DNA from: JBJXHN01 sp046233135
Lineage (GTDB): Bacteria; Pseudomonadota; Alphaproteobacteria; Rhodospirillales; Rhodospirillaceae
Direction: 5' to 3'
DNA: 64,000 nucleotides
NCBI GenBank assembly: GCA_046233135.1
Contig: JBJXHN010000002.1
Location: 62,001 to 126,000 of the forward strand
Within the stretch, counting starts at the first letter, position 1. Each line of letters begins with the position of its first letter. The notes under the pieces are model-generated. The model did not search any database, had not been told where the DNA came from, and was given only the letters and a program-made list of their open reading frames with translations. Below are positions 38,207 through 47,995 of this stretch, piece after piece. A program made the translations under genes and the position numbers.

Positions 38207-39124
38207 ATGGACGGACAAGAGGAGTCCAAGGACATGGATTGGCTGGAAGCGGAACTCGCCGACACCCTGGACGAAGATTACGAGCTGGAGATTTCCGAAC
38301 CCGCCCTGTCCCTGGAAATCCGCAAGATCTACGAAAAGGCCCACCCGCCCAGCCTGGAGCGGAAGGACTATTTCCGCAAGCTGCTGCATCTGCAGTCCGA
38401 GTTGATCAAGATGCACGACTGGGTGCAGCACAGCGGCGAAAAGATCGTGGTGCTGTTCGAAGGGCGGGATTCGGCGGGCAAGGGCGGTGTCATCAAGCGC
38501 ATTACCCAGCGGCTGAACCCCCGCGTCTGCCGTGTCGTCGCGCTGCCCGCCCCGAACGACCGGGAAAAAAGCCAGTGGTACTTCCAGCGCTATGTGCCCC
38601 ACCTGCCGGCCGCCGGCGAGATCGTGCTGTTCGACCGGTCCTGGTACAACCGCGCTGGCGTGGAACGGGTGATGGGCTTCGCGTCCGAAGACCAGGTGGA
38701 ACAGTTCTTCGAAGACGTGCCGGAATTCGAACGCATGCTGGTTCGGTCGGGGATCCGGGTGGTCAAGTACTGGTTCTCCATCACCGATGAAGAACAGCAG
38801 ATGCGCTTCCTGATGCGGATCCACGATCCGCTGAAGCAGTGGAAGCTGTCGCCGATGGATCTGCAATCCCGCGTCCGCTGGGAAGATTACACCAAGGCCA
38901 AGGAAGAGATGCTGGAGCGCACCAACATCCCCGAGGCCCCCTGGTACATCGTGCCGGGCAATGACAAGAAGCGGGCACGCCTGAACTGCATCGACCACCT
39001 GCTGTCGATGATCCCCTATGAACAGGTCGAACACGAGGAAGTCGTTCTGCCGGACCGGAAGTACAATCCGGAATACGAACGCTCTGTCCTGCCGCCGGAA
39101 CTCTACGTCCCGTCGAAGTACTGA
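38207..39124 (+). CDS. ppk2: Polyphosphate kinase 2
   Basis: 305 residues, the normal length of single-domain PPK2. Walker A is GRDSAGKGG (86-94) and Walker B LFDRSWYNRAGVE (141-153), the two signatures of the family, with a lid region rich in Arg. It makes nucleoside triphosphates from polyphosphate (or the reverse) in the cytosol. An acidic N-terminal extension of 50 residues precedes the fold. GGAGAAAG precedes the ATG. It ends at a hairpin shared with convergent thiC. Confidence 0.92.
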   Translation: MDGQEESKDMDWLEAELADTLDEDYELEISEPALSLEIRKIYEKAHPPSLERKDYFRKLLHLQSELIKMHDWVQHSGEKIVVLFEGRDSAGKGGVIKRITQRLNPRVCRVVALPAPNDREKSQWYFQRYVPHLPAAGEIVLFDRSWYNRAGVERVMGFASEDQVEQFFEDVPEFERMLVRSGIRVVKYWFSITDEEQQMRFLMRIHDPLKQWKLSPMDLQSRVRWEDYTKAKEEMLERTNIPEAPWYIVPGNDKKRARLNCIDHLLSMIPYEQVEHEEVVLPDRKYNPEYERSVLPPELYVPSKY

Positions 39125-39130
39125 GAAATA

Positions 39131-39165
39131 CCGCCCGACGATGGGGTTTCCCCACCGTCGGGCGG
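39131..39165. terminator. Bidirectional hairpin between ppk2 and thiC
   Basis: CCGCCCGACGATGGGG (39131-39146) pairs with CCCCACCGTCGGGCGG (39150-39165) with one mismatch and a three-base loop. It lies between two convergent genes; T-runs are weak on both strands. Confidence 0.6.
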
Positions 39166-39173
39166 CCGCTGAG

Positions 39174-40946
<1,773 letters not shown>

Positions 40947-41071
40947 CGTTTTCTCCGTCTTCAGGCGATCAACGATGGGCCTGGCGACGGAAGGCGGACT
41001 GGGGGGCGGGGCAAGCAAGAGACCCGGTGGAGAGGAAAAAGGCCTTCCAGGGCTTCGGGTACCCCGCGTTC

Positions 41072-41212
41072 CATCCCTTCGCCGGCATGACCCGGATCAG
41101 GTTCGCAGGGTCGCCGCGCTACCGGTCAGGAAACGGTGAAACAACCTGTCGGTCTTCTCCCCGCTCCGTCCGGCCTTCGGCCTCTCAGCCCCTTGTCGGG
41201 ACTCCCCTCGGA
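41072..41212 (-). promoter_or_regulatory. TPP riboswitch (THI element) for thiC
   Basis: Read on the minus strand, the element has the conserved CTGAGA core (complement at 41182-41187) and, at its 3' side, the segment GAACCTGATCCGGGTCATGC followed by CGGCGAAGGGA (complement 41074-41104), the universal TPP-binding core. Between them lies an extended arm of about 70 bases that can fold as a long P3 helix. About 125 bases then separate it from the thiC start, enough for an expression platform. High TPP should reduce thiC expression. Confidence 0.93.
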
Positions 41213-41552
41213 ACACCGCGTCACAGTGGCAGGAGTTGGCCGGGGATGTCGAGGAATTGTTTGCGTACCGCTTGGGCCGGCAGGGTGGCGCGGTTAGTTT
41301 TTTTATATGGCCCCCCACGCGCCCGCTTACGCGGGCTGTGGGGGAGCAGCAGGTGTCCGTGGTTGAGGGGGATAGAACAGCGTTCAGACCGTCGGGCGCG
41401 CCGGGGCGCACTATCAAGCGCGCGACTGCGCGCCGGCCGGTCAGGCCGCCCCGCCGGAGGCGTCCGCGCAGCCGACTGTCGTGAGGCACAGCCACCCCCC
41501 ACGCTGAGAGCGATAGCCCCATACCGCCCCCACATGAAAACTTCTCGGGTGC
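41213..41552. other. Gap with thiC promoter, hairpin and diverged repeat
   Basis: No gene seen. It should contain the thiC promoter (minus strand). At 41425-41490 the sequence GCCGGAGGCGTCCGCGCAGC and its flanks resemble the 73-bp repeats at 3795-3958 with many changes. Confidence 0.45.
41312..41344. terminator. Strong GC hairpin after the aldolase gene
   Basis: CCCCCAC (41312-41318) pairs with GTGGGGG (41338-41344), and inside it GCCCGC pairs with GCGGGC across a TTAC loop. It lies downstream of the minus-strand mtn operon, but the minus strand has A rather than T residues after it, so it would be an atypical terminator. Confidence 0.4.
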
Positions 41553-42209
41553 TTAGTCAGCTGCCGCCTTCTGGGCGTTGGCGCCATAGCTTTTGAACTT
41601 CTCCAGCACCCGCGCCATCTCGTCGTCCGGCAGGACCGCCGGCTCGGCGATCTGCAGGCAGCGCCAGTACTGTTCCGCCAGTTCCTCCACTTCCACCGCC
41701 AGCTTCAGGGCGCCGGGCAGGTCCTTGCCCACGGCGATCATGCCGTGGTGCGCCAGCAGGCAGGCGTTCCGCCCTTCCATGGCGGTCAGCGCATGGGCCG
41801 ACAGCTCCGCCGTGCCGAAGGTGGCATAGGGTGCGAGGCGGATATCCGTGCCCCCCGCCACCGCCACCATGTAGTGGAAGGCCGGAATCGGACGTTCCAG
41901 GCAGGCCAGGACGGTGCAGAAGGGGGCGTGGGTGTGCACCACCGCCCCCACATCCGGGCGGCCGGCCAGAATGTCCAGGTGAAACCGCCATTCGCTGGAG
42001 GGCTTGCGCTCCCCCACCACGAAACCGTCCGCTTCCATGTAGACGATGTCCTGCGGCCCCAGCTGGGCCGCCGCGATACCCGACGGCGTGATCAGAAGAC
42101 CGTCGTCGCAGCGCACCGACAGGTTCCCCGCCGTACCCTTGTTCAGTCCGGTGGTGGTCAACTGGCGGGCGGCGTCGATCACGGCGTGGCGCAGGCGGAT
42201 GTCTCTCAC
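41553..42209 (-). CDS. Class II aldolase family protein of methionine salvage
   Basis: 218 residues with the class II aldolase/adducin fold. TGLNKGTAGNLSVR is the phosphate/substrate loop, HTHAPFCTVLA holds zinc-binding His residues, and LLAHHGM the third. Its place directly after mtnA (4-base gap) means it acts on methylthioribulose-1-phosphate. Two outcomes are possible: dehydration as in MtnB, or aldol cleavage to dihydroxyacetone phosphate and methylthioacetaldehyde as in the Ald2 shunt known from Rhodospirillum rubrum. The fuculose-1-phosphate aldolase-like motifs and the absence of mtnC/mtnD nearby favour the aldolase. Cytosolic; zinc expected. Confidence 0.82.
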   Translation of the reverse strand: MRDIRLRHAVIDAARQLTTTGLNKGTAGNLSVRCDDGLLITPSGIAAAQLGPQDIVYMEADGFVVGERKPSSEWRFHLDILAGRPDVGAVVHTHAPFCTVLACLERPIPAFHYMVAVAGGTDIRLAPYATFGTAELSAHALTAMEGRNACLLAHHGMIAVGKDLPGALKLAVEVEELAEQYWRCLQIAEPAVLPDDEMARVLEKFKSYGANAQKAAAD

Positions 42210-42213
42210 GGTC

Positions 42214-43317
42214 TCAGGCTCCCTTTGCCTTTTCGGGATACAGGCCGCTCAGGCCGTCCTCGCTGGCCGCGCAGGTGCCGCGCTCGGTGATCAGGCCGGT
42301 GACCAGCCGCGCCGGCGTCACGTCGAAGGCATGGTTCGCCGCCCCGCTGCCCTCCGGCGTGATGGTCACCCAGGTCAGGTCGCCGCCGTCGGTCTTGCCC
42401 CAGATCCGCGTCACCTCGCCGGCGTCCCGTTCTTCGATGGGGATCTCCTTCACCCCGTCGTGCACGGTCCAGTCGATGGTCGGGCCGGGCAGGGCCACAT
42501 AGAACGGCACGCCGTTGTCATGGGCGGCCAGAGCCTTCAGATAGGTGCCGATCTTGTTGCACACATCCCCCGTCCGCGTGGTGCGGTCGGTGCCGACAAT
42601 GGCCATGTCCACCTGCCCGTGCTGCATCAGGTGCCCCCCGGCGTTGTCCGGGATCACCGTATGCGGCACGCCGTGGCTGTTCAGTTCCCAGGCGGTCAGG
42701 CTTGCCCCCTGGTTGCGGGGCCGGGTCTCGTCCACCCACACATGGACCGGCAGGCCGGCATCATGGGCCTTGTAGATCGGCGCCAGCGCCGTGCCCCAGT
42801 CCACCGTGGCCAGCCAGCCGGCGTTGCAGTGGGTCAGGATGTTGAAGCGCTCCGGCTCGCCCTTGGCCGCATAGAGATCGCGGATGATGGTCAGGCCATG
42901 CTCGCCGATGGAGTCGCACAAGGCGACGTCTTCGTCGCAGATCTCGGCGGCCCGGCGGAAGGCGGCCTCGGCCCGGCGCTCTGGCGGCAGATTGTCCAGA
43001 ACGGCGGCCATCTCTTCCAGCGCCCAGCGCAGGTTCACCGCCGTCGGCCGGGTGGCATAGAGCGCGTCATGCGCGGCCCGCCGGTTGGCGTCCGACGGGT
43101 CCTGCCGCATCGCCAGCGCCATGCCGTAGGCCGCCGTGGCGCCGATCAGCGGCGCGCCACGCACCAGCATGGCCTTGATGGCATGGGCGGCGGCGTCCAT
43201 GGTTTCCAGACGCTTGGTCTCGAAGGCATGGGGCAGGCGGGTCTGGTCGATGATCTCCACTGCCCGGCCGTCGTCCACCGGCCAGATGGTGCGCATGGGC
43301 TGCCCGTTCACCTTCAT
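42214..43317 (-). CDS. mtnA: Methylthioribose-1-phosphate isomerase
   Basis: 367 residues from the internal ATG at 43317 (MKVNGQPMRTIW); 12 upstream codons without conservation are left out. RGAPLIGATAAYGMALAM and GTDRTTRTGDVCNKIGTY are signature segments, the latter containing the catalytic Asp, and LTHCNAGWLAT is also typical. It isomerises methylthioribose-1-phosphate to methylthioribulose-1-phosphate. It lies between mtnP and the aldolase gene, so the three form the substrate order of the pathway on one transcript. Confidence 0.94.
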   Translation of the reverse strand: MKVNGQPMRTIWPVDDGRAVEIIDQTRLPHAFETKRLETMDAAAHAIKAMLVRGAPLIGATAAYGMALAMRQDPSDANRRAAHDALYATRPTAVNLRWALEEMAAVLDNLPPERRAEAAFRRAAEICDEDVALCDSIGEHGLTIIRDLYAAKGEPERFNILTHCNAGWLATVDWGTALAPIYKAHDAGLPVHVWVDETRPRNQGASLTAWELNSHGVPHTVIPDNAGGHLMQHGQVDMAIVGTDRTTRTGDVCNKIGTYLKALAAHDNGVPFYVALPGPTIDWTVHDGVKEIPIEERDAGEVTRIWGKTDGGDLTWVTITPEGSGAANHAFDVTPARLVTGLITERGTCAASEDGLSGLYPEKAKGA

Positions 43318-43389
43318 GTCTTCGATCCCTCTTGTCCTGGGAGGCGGGCGCAACCAAGGCCTCTTCCCAAATCCTGTTCTTATCCCGGA

Positions 43390-44277
43390 TCAGCCGCCCA
43401 GCACCCGGCCGGCGACGGCCGACAGGGCCTTGATCATTTCCGGATCGCGCTTGTCCGGGGCGGTGATGATGGCGCAGTCCAGGGCCGTGTGGCTGCCGTC
43501 GGGCAGCGGCCAGGGGCGGTCCTTCACCCGCTGGGGCATGGCGCGAACCAGGGACCGGGCCTTGTCGGCGTTTTCCCGCAGCACCTTGATCACCGCTTCC
43601 ACGCTGACAGCGTCGTGGCCCGGGTGCCAGCAGTCGTAATCGGTGACCATCGCCACCGACGCATAGGCAATCTCCGCCTCGCGGGCCAGCTTGGCTTCGG
43701 GCATGTTGGTCATGCCGATCACGTCACAGCCCCAGTTGCGATACAGCTTGCTTTCGGCCAGGGTGGAGAACTGCGGACCTTCCATGCACAGATAGGTGCC
43801 CCCTACCTGGTGGGGAATGTCCAGGGCCAGCAGGGCATCGGCCACCTGCTCGGACAGCCAGCTGCTGACCGGATGGGCCAGCGAGACATGGGCCACCAGA
43901 CCGTCGCCGAAGAAGCTTTTCTCGCGGGCGAAGGTGCGGTCGATGAATTGGTCCACCACCACGAAGGTGCCCGGCGGCAGTTCCTCCTTCAGCGACCCGA
44001 CAGCCGACACCGACAGGACTTCGGTCACGCCCAGGCGCTTCAGGGCATCGATATTGGCGCGATAGGGCACGGTGGTGGGGGCATGGACGTGGCCCCGGCC
44101 GTGGCGGGGCAGGAAGACCATCTCCAGGCCATCCAGCCGGCCGCGCAACACCTGATCGGACGGCGTACCGAAGGCGCTTTCCACCGTTTCCCACCGCGCG
44201 TCTTCCAGACCGTCAATATCGTAAACGCCCGAACCGCCAATCACCCCCAGAATCGGAGCGCGCCCCTCTGCCATCAT
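43390..44277 (-). CDS. mtnP: S-methyl-5'-thioadenosine phosphorylase
   Basis: 295 residues. It has the PNP-fold features GVIGGSGVYD at the N-terminus, PRHGRGHVHAPTTVPYRANI, MEGPQFST and IGMTNMPEAKLAREAE, with TDYDCWH near the base-binding pocket. It splits methylthioadenosine with phosphate into adenine and methylthioribose-1-phosphate. It is the first gene of the mtnP-mtnA-aldolase operon, so salvage here goes through the phosphorylase without MtnN and MtnK. Two ATG codons stand side by side at the start. Confidence 0.94.
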   Translation of the reverse strand: MMAEGRAPILGVIGGSGVYDIDGLEDARWETVESAFGTPSDQVLRGRLDGLEMVFLPRHGRGHVHAPTTVPYRANIDALKRLGVTEVLSVSAVGSLKEELPPGTFVVVDQFIDRTFAREKSFFGDGLVAHVSLAHPVSSWLSEQVADALLALDIPHQVGGTYLCMEGPQFSTLAESKLYRNWGCDVIGMTNMPEAKLAREAEIAYASVAMVTDYDCWHPGHDAVSVEAVIKVLRENADKARSLVRAMPQRVKDRPWPLPDGSHTALDCAIITAPDKRDPEMIKALSAVAGRVLGG

Positions 44278-44386
44278 CCCTATCCTTTCCTGGCCAGCCC
44301 CGACCGAAACGTGGTCAAAGGCGCGAAACCATACAGGCCGCCCGCCGCTCTTGCAAAGGACGGCTGTGGGAAAAAGGGCAAAGAAA

Positions 44387-44419
44387 AACGCCGCCGGGGT
44401 GCCCCGACGGCGTTTTTTT
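44387..44419. terminator. Bidirectional terminator after petC
   Basis: AACGCCGCCGGGG (44387-44399) pairs with CCCCGACGGCGTT (44402-44414) with one mismatch. T residues follow on the plus strand (44413-44419), and an A-run (44384-44388) gives T residues on the minus strand, where it ends the petABC transcript. Confidence 0.85.
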
Positions 44420-44440
44420 CGTGAGAAGGAACAGGAGAGC

Positions 44441-45277
44441 TTAGTGCTCCACGTTCCGCCACAGGCTCTTCTTCAGCGCGTACAGCAGGATGGTCAGCAC
44501 GGCGAGGAAGGCCAGGACCTTGATGCCCATGGATTTGCGGGCATTCAGTTCCGGCTCGGCGGCCCAGGTCAGGAACGAGGTGACGTCCTTGGCGATCTGA
44601 TCCACGGTGGCCGGGGTACCGTCTTCATAGGACACCAGGTCGTCCATCAGCTGCGGCGGCATCGAGATGGCAAAGCCCGGGAAGTAGTTGTTGAACCACT
44701 TGGACTCGTTGAAATGCGGCTCGTGGCCATGCTCTTCCTGGTATTCGACCCACCATTCCGCCGGTTCGCCGGGAACGTCGGAGGCGAAGCCGGTCATCAG
44801 GCTGTAGATGTAGTCCGGACCGCCGACGCGGGCCTTGGCCATCAGCGACAGGTCCGGCGGAACCGCCCCACCGTTGGCAACCGCCGCCGCCTTTTCGTTG
44901 GGGAACGGCGAGGGGAAGCGGTCGGCCGGGATGGCGGCGCGCATGAACATGTCGCCGTTGTCATCCGGACCATCCTCGACCTCGTATTCCGAGGCGATTT
45001 CCTTCACCTGATCTTCGGTGAAGCCGATGTCCATCAGGTTGCGGAACGACACCAGGTGCATGGCGTGGCAGTTTGCGCACACTTCCTTGTACACCTGATA
45101 GCCGCGCTGCAGCTGGGCATTGTCGAAGCGGCCGAAGATCCCGTCGAAGGACCATTCCTGCTTCTTCAGTTCCGGACCGATGCTGTCGCCCGAGGCCTGC
45201 GCCGTGGCGGTCAGCCCGGCGGTCGCGCCGAAAGCGATGGCGGCGGCGACCGCAGCGGTCTTGACGATCTTCATCAT
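44441..45277 (-). CDS. petC: Cytochrome c1 of the bc1 complex
   Basis: 278 residues. A signal peptide (VKTAAVAAAIAFGATAGLTA, ending at AQA) exports the haem domain to the periplasm. VCANCHAMH is the haem c attachment site, PDLSLMAKARVGG is typical of the c1 family, and the Met axial ligand lies further on (ISMPPQLMDD region). One C-terminal transmembrane helix (IKVLAFLAVLTILLYALKKS) anchors it. It passes electrons from the Rieske protein to a c-type cytochrome. It is the last gene of petABC, starting 33 bases after petB. Confidence 0.96.
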   Translation of the reverse strand: MMKIVKTAAVAAAIAFGATAGLTATAQASGDSIGPELKKQEWSFDGIFGRFDNAQLQRGYQVYKEVCANCHAMHLVSFRNLMDIGFTEDQVKEIASEYEVEDGPDDNGDMFMRAAIPADRFPSPFPNEKAAAVANGGAVPPDLSLMAKARVGGPDYIYSLMTGFASDVPGEPAEWWVEYQEEHGHEPHFNESKWFNNYFPGFAISMPPQLMDDLVSYEDGTPATVDQIAKDVTSFLTWAAEPELNARKSMGIKVLAFLAVLTILLYALKKSLWRNVEH

Positions 45278-45309
45278 AACTCGTCGATCTCCTTGCGTGT
45301 GTCGCGCCG

Positions 45310-46527
45310 TCAGTGCTTGCCGGTGACCGCAGCGCTGATGCTCTCAGGCAGCGGCTTGGGCTTTTCGAACCAACCCAGCAGCGGCATCACCACCAGCAGG
45401 TGGAGGAAGTACCAGGCGGTGGCGAACTGACCGATGGTTACATAGGGCTCTTCCGCCGGCATGGCACCGATGTAGCCCAGCACCAGGCAGTCGGCCAGGA
45501 ACAGCCAGAAGAACCACTTGTACAGTGGACGGAAGGTGGCCGACCGGACCTTGGAGGTGTCCAGCCAGGGCAGCACGAACAGCACCAGGATGGCACCGAA
45601 CATGGCCAGCACGCCGCCCAGCTTGTCGGGGATCGACCGCAGGATGGCGTAGAACGGCAGGAAGTACCATTCCGGCACGATGTGGGTCGGCGTTACCATC
45701 GGGTTGGCCGGGATGTAGTTGTCCGGCTCGCCGAAGAAGTTCGGCGCGAAGAACACGAAGTAGGCGAAGACCATCAGGAAGATGCCCAGACCGAACGCGT
45801 CCTTGACGGTGTAGTACGGGTGGAACGGAACGGTATCGTTCGGCCCCTTCACGTCGATGCCCAGCGGGTTGTTGGACTTCTTCTGGTGCAGCGCCCACAG
45901 ATGAAGGAAGACAACGGCGAAGATCACGAACGGCAGCAGGTAGTGCAGGGCGAAGAAACGGTTCAGGGTCGGGTTGCCGACGCTGAAGCCACCCCACAGC
46001 AGGGTAACGATGTAGTCGCCTACCACCGGAATCGCGCTGAACAGGTTGGTGATCACGGTCGCGCCCCAGAAGGACATCTGACCCCAGGGCAGCACGTAGC
46101 CCATGAAGGCGGTGCCCATCATCAGCAGCAGGATCACCAGGCCCAGCCACCACAGCACTTCGCGCGGCGCCTTATAGGACCCGTAGTACAGACCGCGGAA
46201 AATGTGAATGTAGACCACGATGAAGAACATCGAGGCGCCATTCATGTGGATGTAGCGCAGCAGCCAGCCGTAGTTCACGTCACGCATGATGCGTTCGACG
46301 CTGTCGAAAGCCATGCTGACATGGGCGGTGTAGTTCATGGCCAGGAAAATACCGGTGGCGACCATGATCACCAGGGCAATGCCGGCCAGGGATCCGAAAT
46401 TCCACCAGTAGTTGAAGTTTTTCGGGGCCGGATAAACCACCAGCTCCTTGTGCATCAGGGTGACGACCGGCATGCGCTCGTCGAGCCACTTGACGGCCTT
46501 GTTGTTCCAGTTCGGAGGCGTGTACAT
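45310..46527 (-). CDS. petB: Cytochrome b of the bc1 complex
   Basis: 405 residues of a very hydrophobic integral membrane protein with eight expected helices. NYTAHVSMAFDSVERIMRDV, GYVLPWGQMSFWGATVIT (quinol oxidation site helix) and the Qo motif PEWYFLPFYAILRSIPDK are all present. The four haem-binding His residues are carried in helices B and D (YIHMNGASMFF and HLWALHQ surroundings). It oxidises ubiquinol and pumps protons by the Q cycle. Middle gene of petABC. Confidence 0.97.
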   Translation of the reverse strand: MYTPPNWNNKAVKWLDERMPVVTLMHKELVVYPAPKNFNYWWNFGSLAGIALVIMVATGIFLAMNYTAHVSMAFDSVERIMRDVNYGWLLRYIHMNGASMFFIVVYIHIFRGLYYGSYKAPREVLWWLGLVILLLMMGTAFMGYVLPWGQMSFWGATVITNLFSAIPVVGDYIVTLLWGGFSVGNPTLNRFFALHYLLPFVIFAVVFLHLWALHQKKSNNPLGIDVKGPNDTVPFHPYYTVKDAFGLGIFLMVFAYFVFFAPNFFGEPDNYIPANPMVTPTHIVPEWYFLPFYAILRSIPDKLGGVLAMFGAILVLFVLPWLDTSKVRSATFRPLYKWFFWLFLADCLVLGYIGAMPAEEPYVTIGQFATAWYFLHLLVVMPLLGWFEKPKPLPESISAAVTGKH

Positions 46528-46544
46528 GCTTCAGCGGCTCCTGA

Positions 46545-47102
46545 CTACGCTTGGTTGATCCGGACGGTGGTGTCGTCCAGGAACTCGTAGGGCGGAATGG
46601 GGAGGTTCAGCGGTGCCGGACCCTTGCGAATCCGCCCGGACGTATCGTAGTGCGAGCCGTGGCACGGGCAGAACCAGCCGCCGAAGTCACCCTTCGGCTG
46701 GCCTTCCTTCTGCCCCAGGGGGATACAACCCAGGTGGGTACAGACCCCGATTTCCACGAGCCATTCCGCCTTCTGGACCCGCTCTTCGTCGGTCTGCGGG
46801 TCGCGCAGTTCGGCGATATCCACCGAGCGCGCGCTTTCAATTTCTTCCGCCGTGCGGTGGCGGATGAATACCGGCTTGCCCTGCCACATAACGGTGACAG
46901 CCTGGCCTTCCTCGATCGGCGAGATGTCCACTTCCGTGGTCGCCACGGCCAGGGTATCGGCCGCCGGATTCATGGAATCGATGAACGGCCAGACGGCAAG
47001 CGCCGTCCCGACCGCACCAACCCCGATGCAGCTATAAACCAAAAAGTCGCGACGCGACGGATCGCCGTCCGACGGCGCGGCGGGAGTATCGGCCTGAGCC
47101 AT
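46545..47102 (-). CDS. petA: Rieske iron-sulphur subunit of the bc1 complex
   Basis: 185 residues. The N-terminus has SRRDFLVY, a twin-arginine signal, then one membrane helix that stays as anchor. The 2Fe-2S ligands are CTHLGC and CPCHGSHYD, with PAPLNLPIPPYEF after them. The insertion between the two ligand boxes (IPLGQKEGQPKGDFGG) is typical of alphaproteobacterial Rieske proteins. It moves electrons from quinol to cytochrome c1. First gene of petABC, 17 bases before petB. Confidence 0.97.
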   Translation of the reverse strand: MAQADTPAAPSDGDPSRRDFLVYSCIGVGAVGTALAVWPFIDSMNPAADTLAVATTEVDISPIEEGQAVTVMWQGKPVFIRHRTAEEIESARSVDIAELRDPQTDEERVQKAEWLVEIGVCTHLGCIPLGQKEGQPKGDFGGWFCPCHGSHYDTSGRIRKGPAPLNLPIPPYEFLDDTTVRINQA

Positions 47103-47497
47103 CCTGCTATCCTCTCTCTTGCCCTACAGCATTCCAAAAGAACGGATTCTTTGGCCGGAAGGCACAACGAGGCAGGTGGTCTGGCCCCAGGCATATGTCG
47201 CCATTCAAGGTCATGGCCTTGCCCCCGTGTTCCGGCCCGCTTTCCGACAACCCCCATCCACCGGTATCGCGAAAGCCGTTCCGAAGCCGAACGCCTCGAC
47301 AGCGCGGTGCGCCGCCATCGTCGGCCGGCAACGCCGCGCCCCCGAAGCAGGCGCTCCGGGCTGCTGCATTGCGACGCGACGGGCGCGGATATAAAACAAA
47401 TGCGGCATATTGAAAAGCGGAAACGTGCCCCTTAGGCACCCGACCGCCGGTCGTCGGCCCCCATCCGGGAGTCGCCAAAGCTTTGGATAATCTGTCG
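47103..47497. other. Divergent promoter region petA / trmL
   Basis: 395 bases without a supported gene. It must contain the petABC promoter on the minus strand and the trmL promoter on the plus strand. An AT-rich block (ATATAAAACAAATGCGGCAT, 47389-47408) is the best candidate for promoter DNA. I see no clear regulator binding site. Confidence 0.4.
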
Positions 47498-47965
47498 ATG
47501 CGTCTGGCCCTGTACCAGCCCGATATCCCACAGAACGCTGGTACCCTGCTGCGACTGGGTGCCTGTCTTCGAGTCGCGGTCGACATCATAGAGCCGTGCG
47601 GCTTCGTATTTGACGACCGAAAGTTGCGGCGAGCCGGAATGGACTATATGGACCTGGCGACCATGACCCGCCATGTGTCCTGGACGGCCTTTCTGGAGAC
47701 CCTGGCGCCGCCTGCGCGGCTGGTCCTGCTCAGCACCCGTGCCACCGCTCCCCACCACGCCTTCGCCTGGCGGCCGGACGACGTGCTGCTGCTGGGGCGG
47801 GAAAGCGCCGGCGTGCCCGATGCGGTGCACGACCGGGCCGATGCAGCCGTGCGCATCCCGATGGCCGCCGGCGTGCGGTCGCTGAACGTGGCCGTGGCGG
47901 CATCCATGGTGCTGGATGCGGCCCTGACCGCGACGGGGGGATGGCCGGCAGGCGAAGACGGTTAG
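47498..47965 (+). CDS. trmL: tRNA (cytidine(34)-2'-O)-methyltransferase
   Basis: 155 residues, the usual size for this SPOUT-fold enzyme. MRLALYQPDIPQNAGTLLRL at the N-terminus, DVLLLGRESAGVPDAVHD and IPMAAGVRSLNVAVAASMVL at the C-terminal trefoil knot are the three conserved blocks. It methylates the wobble ribose of tRNA-Leu with S-adenosylmethionine. An upstream ATG at 47483 adds five residues; the chosen start matches the family N-terminus. Confidence 0.93.
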   Translation: MRLALYQPDIPQNAGTLLRLGACLRVAVDIIEPCGFVFDDRKLRRAGMDYMDLATMTRHVSWTAFLETLAPPARLVLLSTRATAPHHAFAWRPDDVLLLGRESAGVPDAVHDRADAAVRIPMAAGVRSLNVAVAASMVLDAALTATGGWPAGEDG

Positions 47966-47995
47966 GGATCCCGCTTCGGGGGCGTGAAACCGGGT

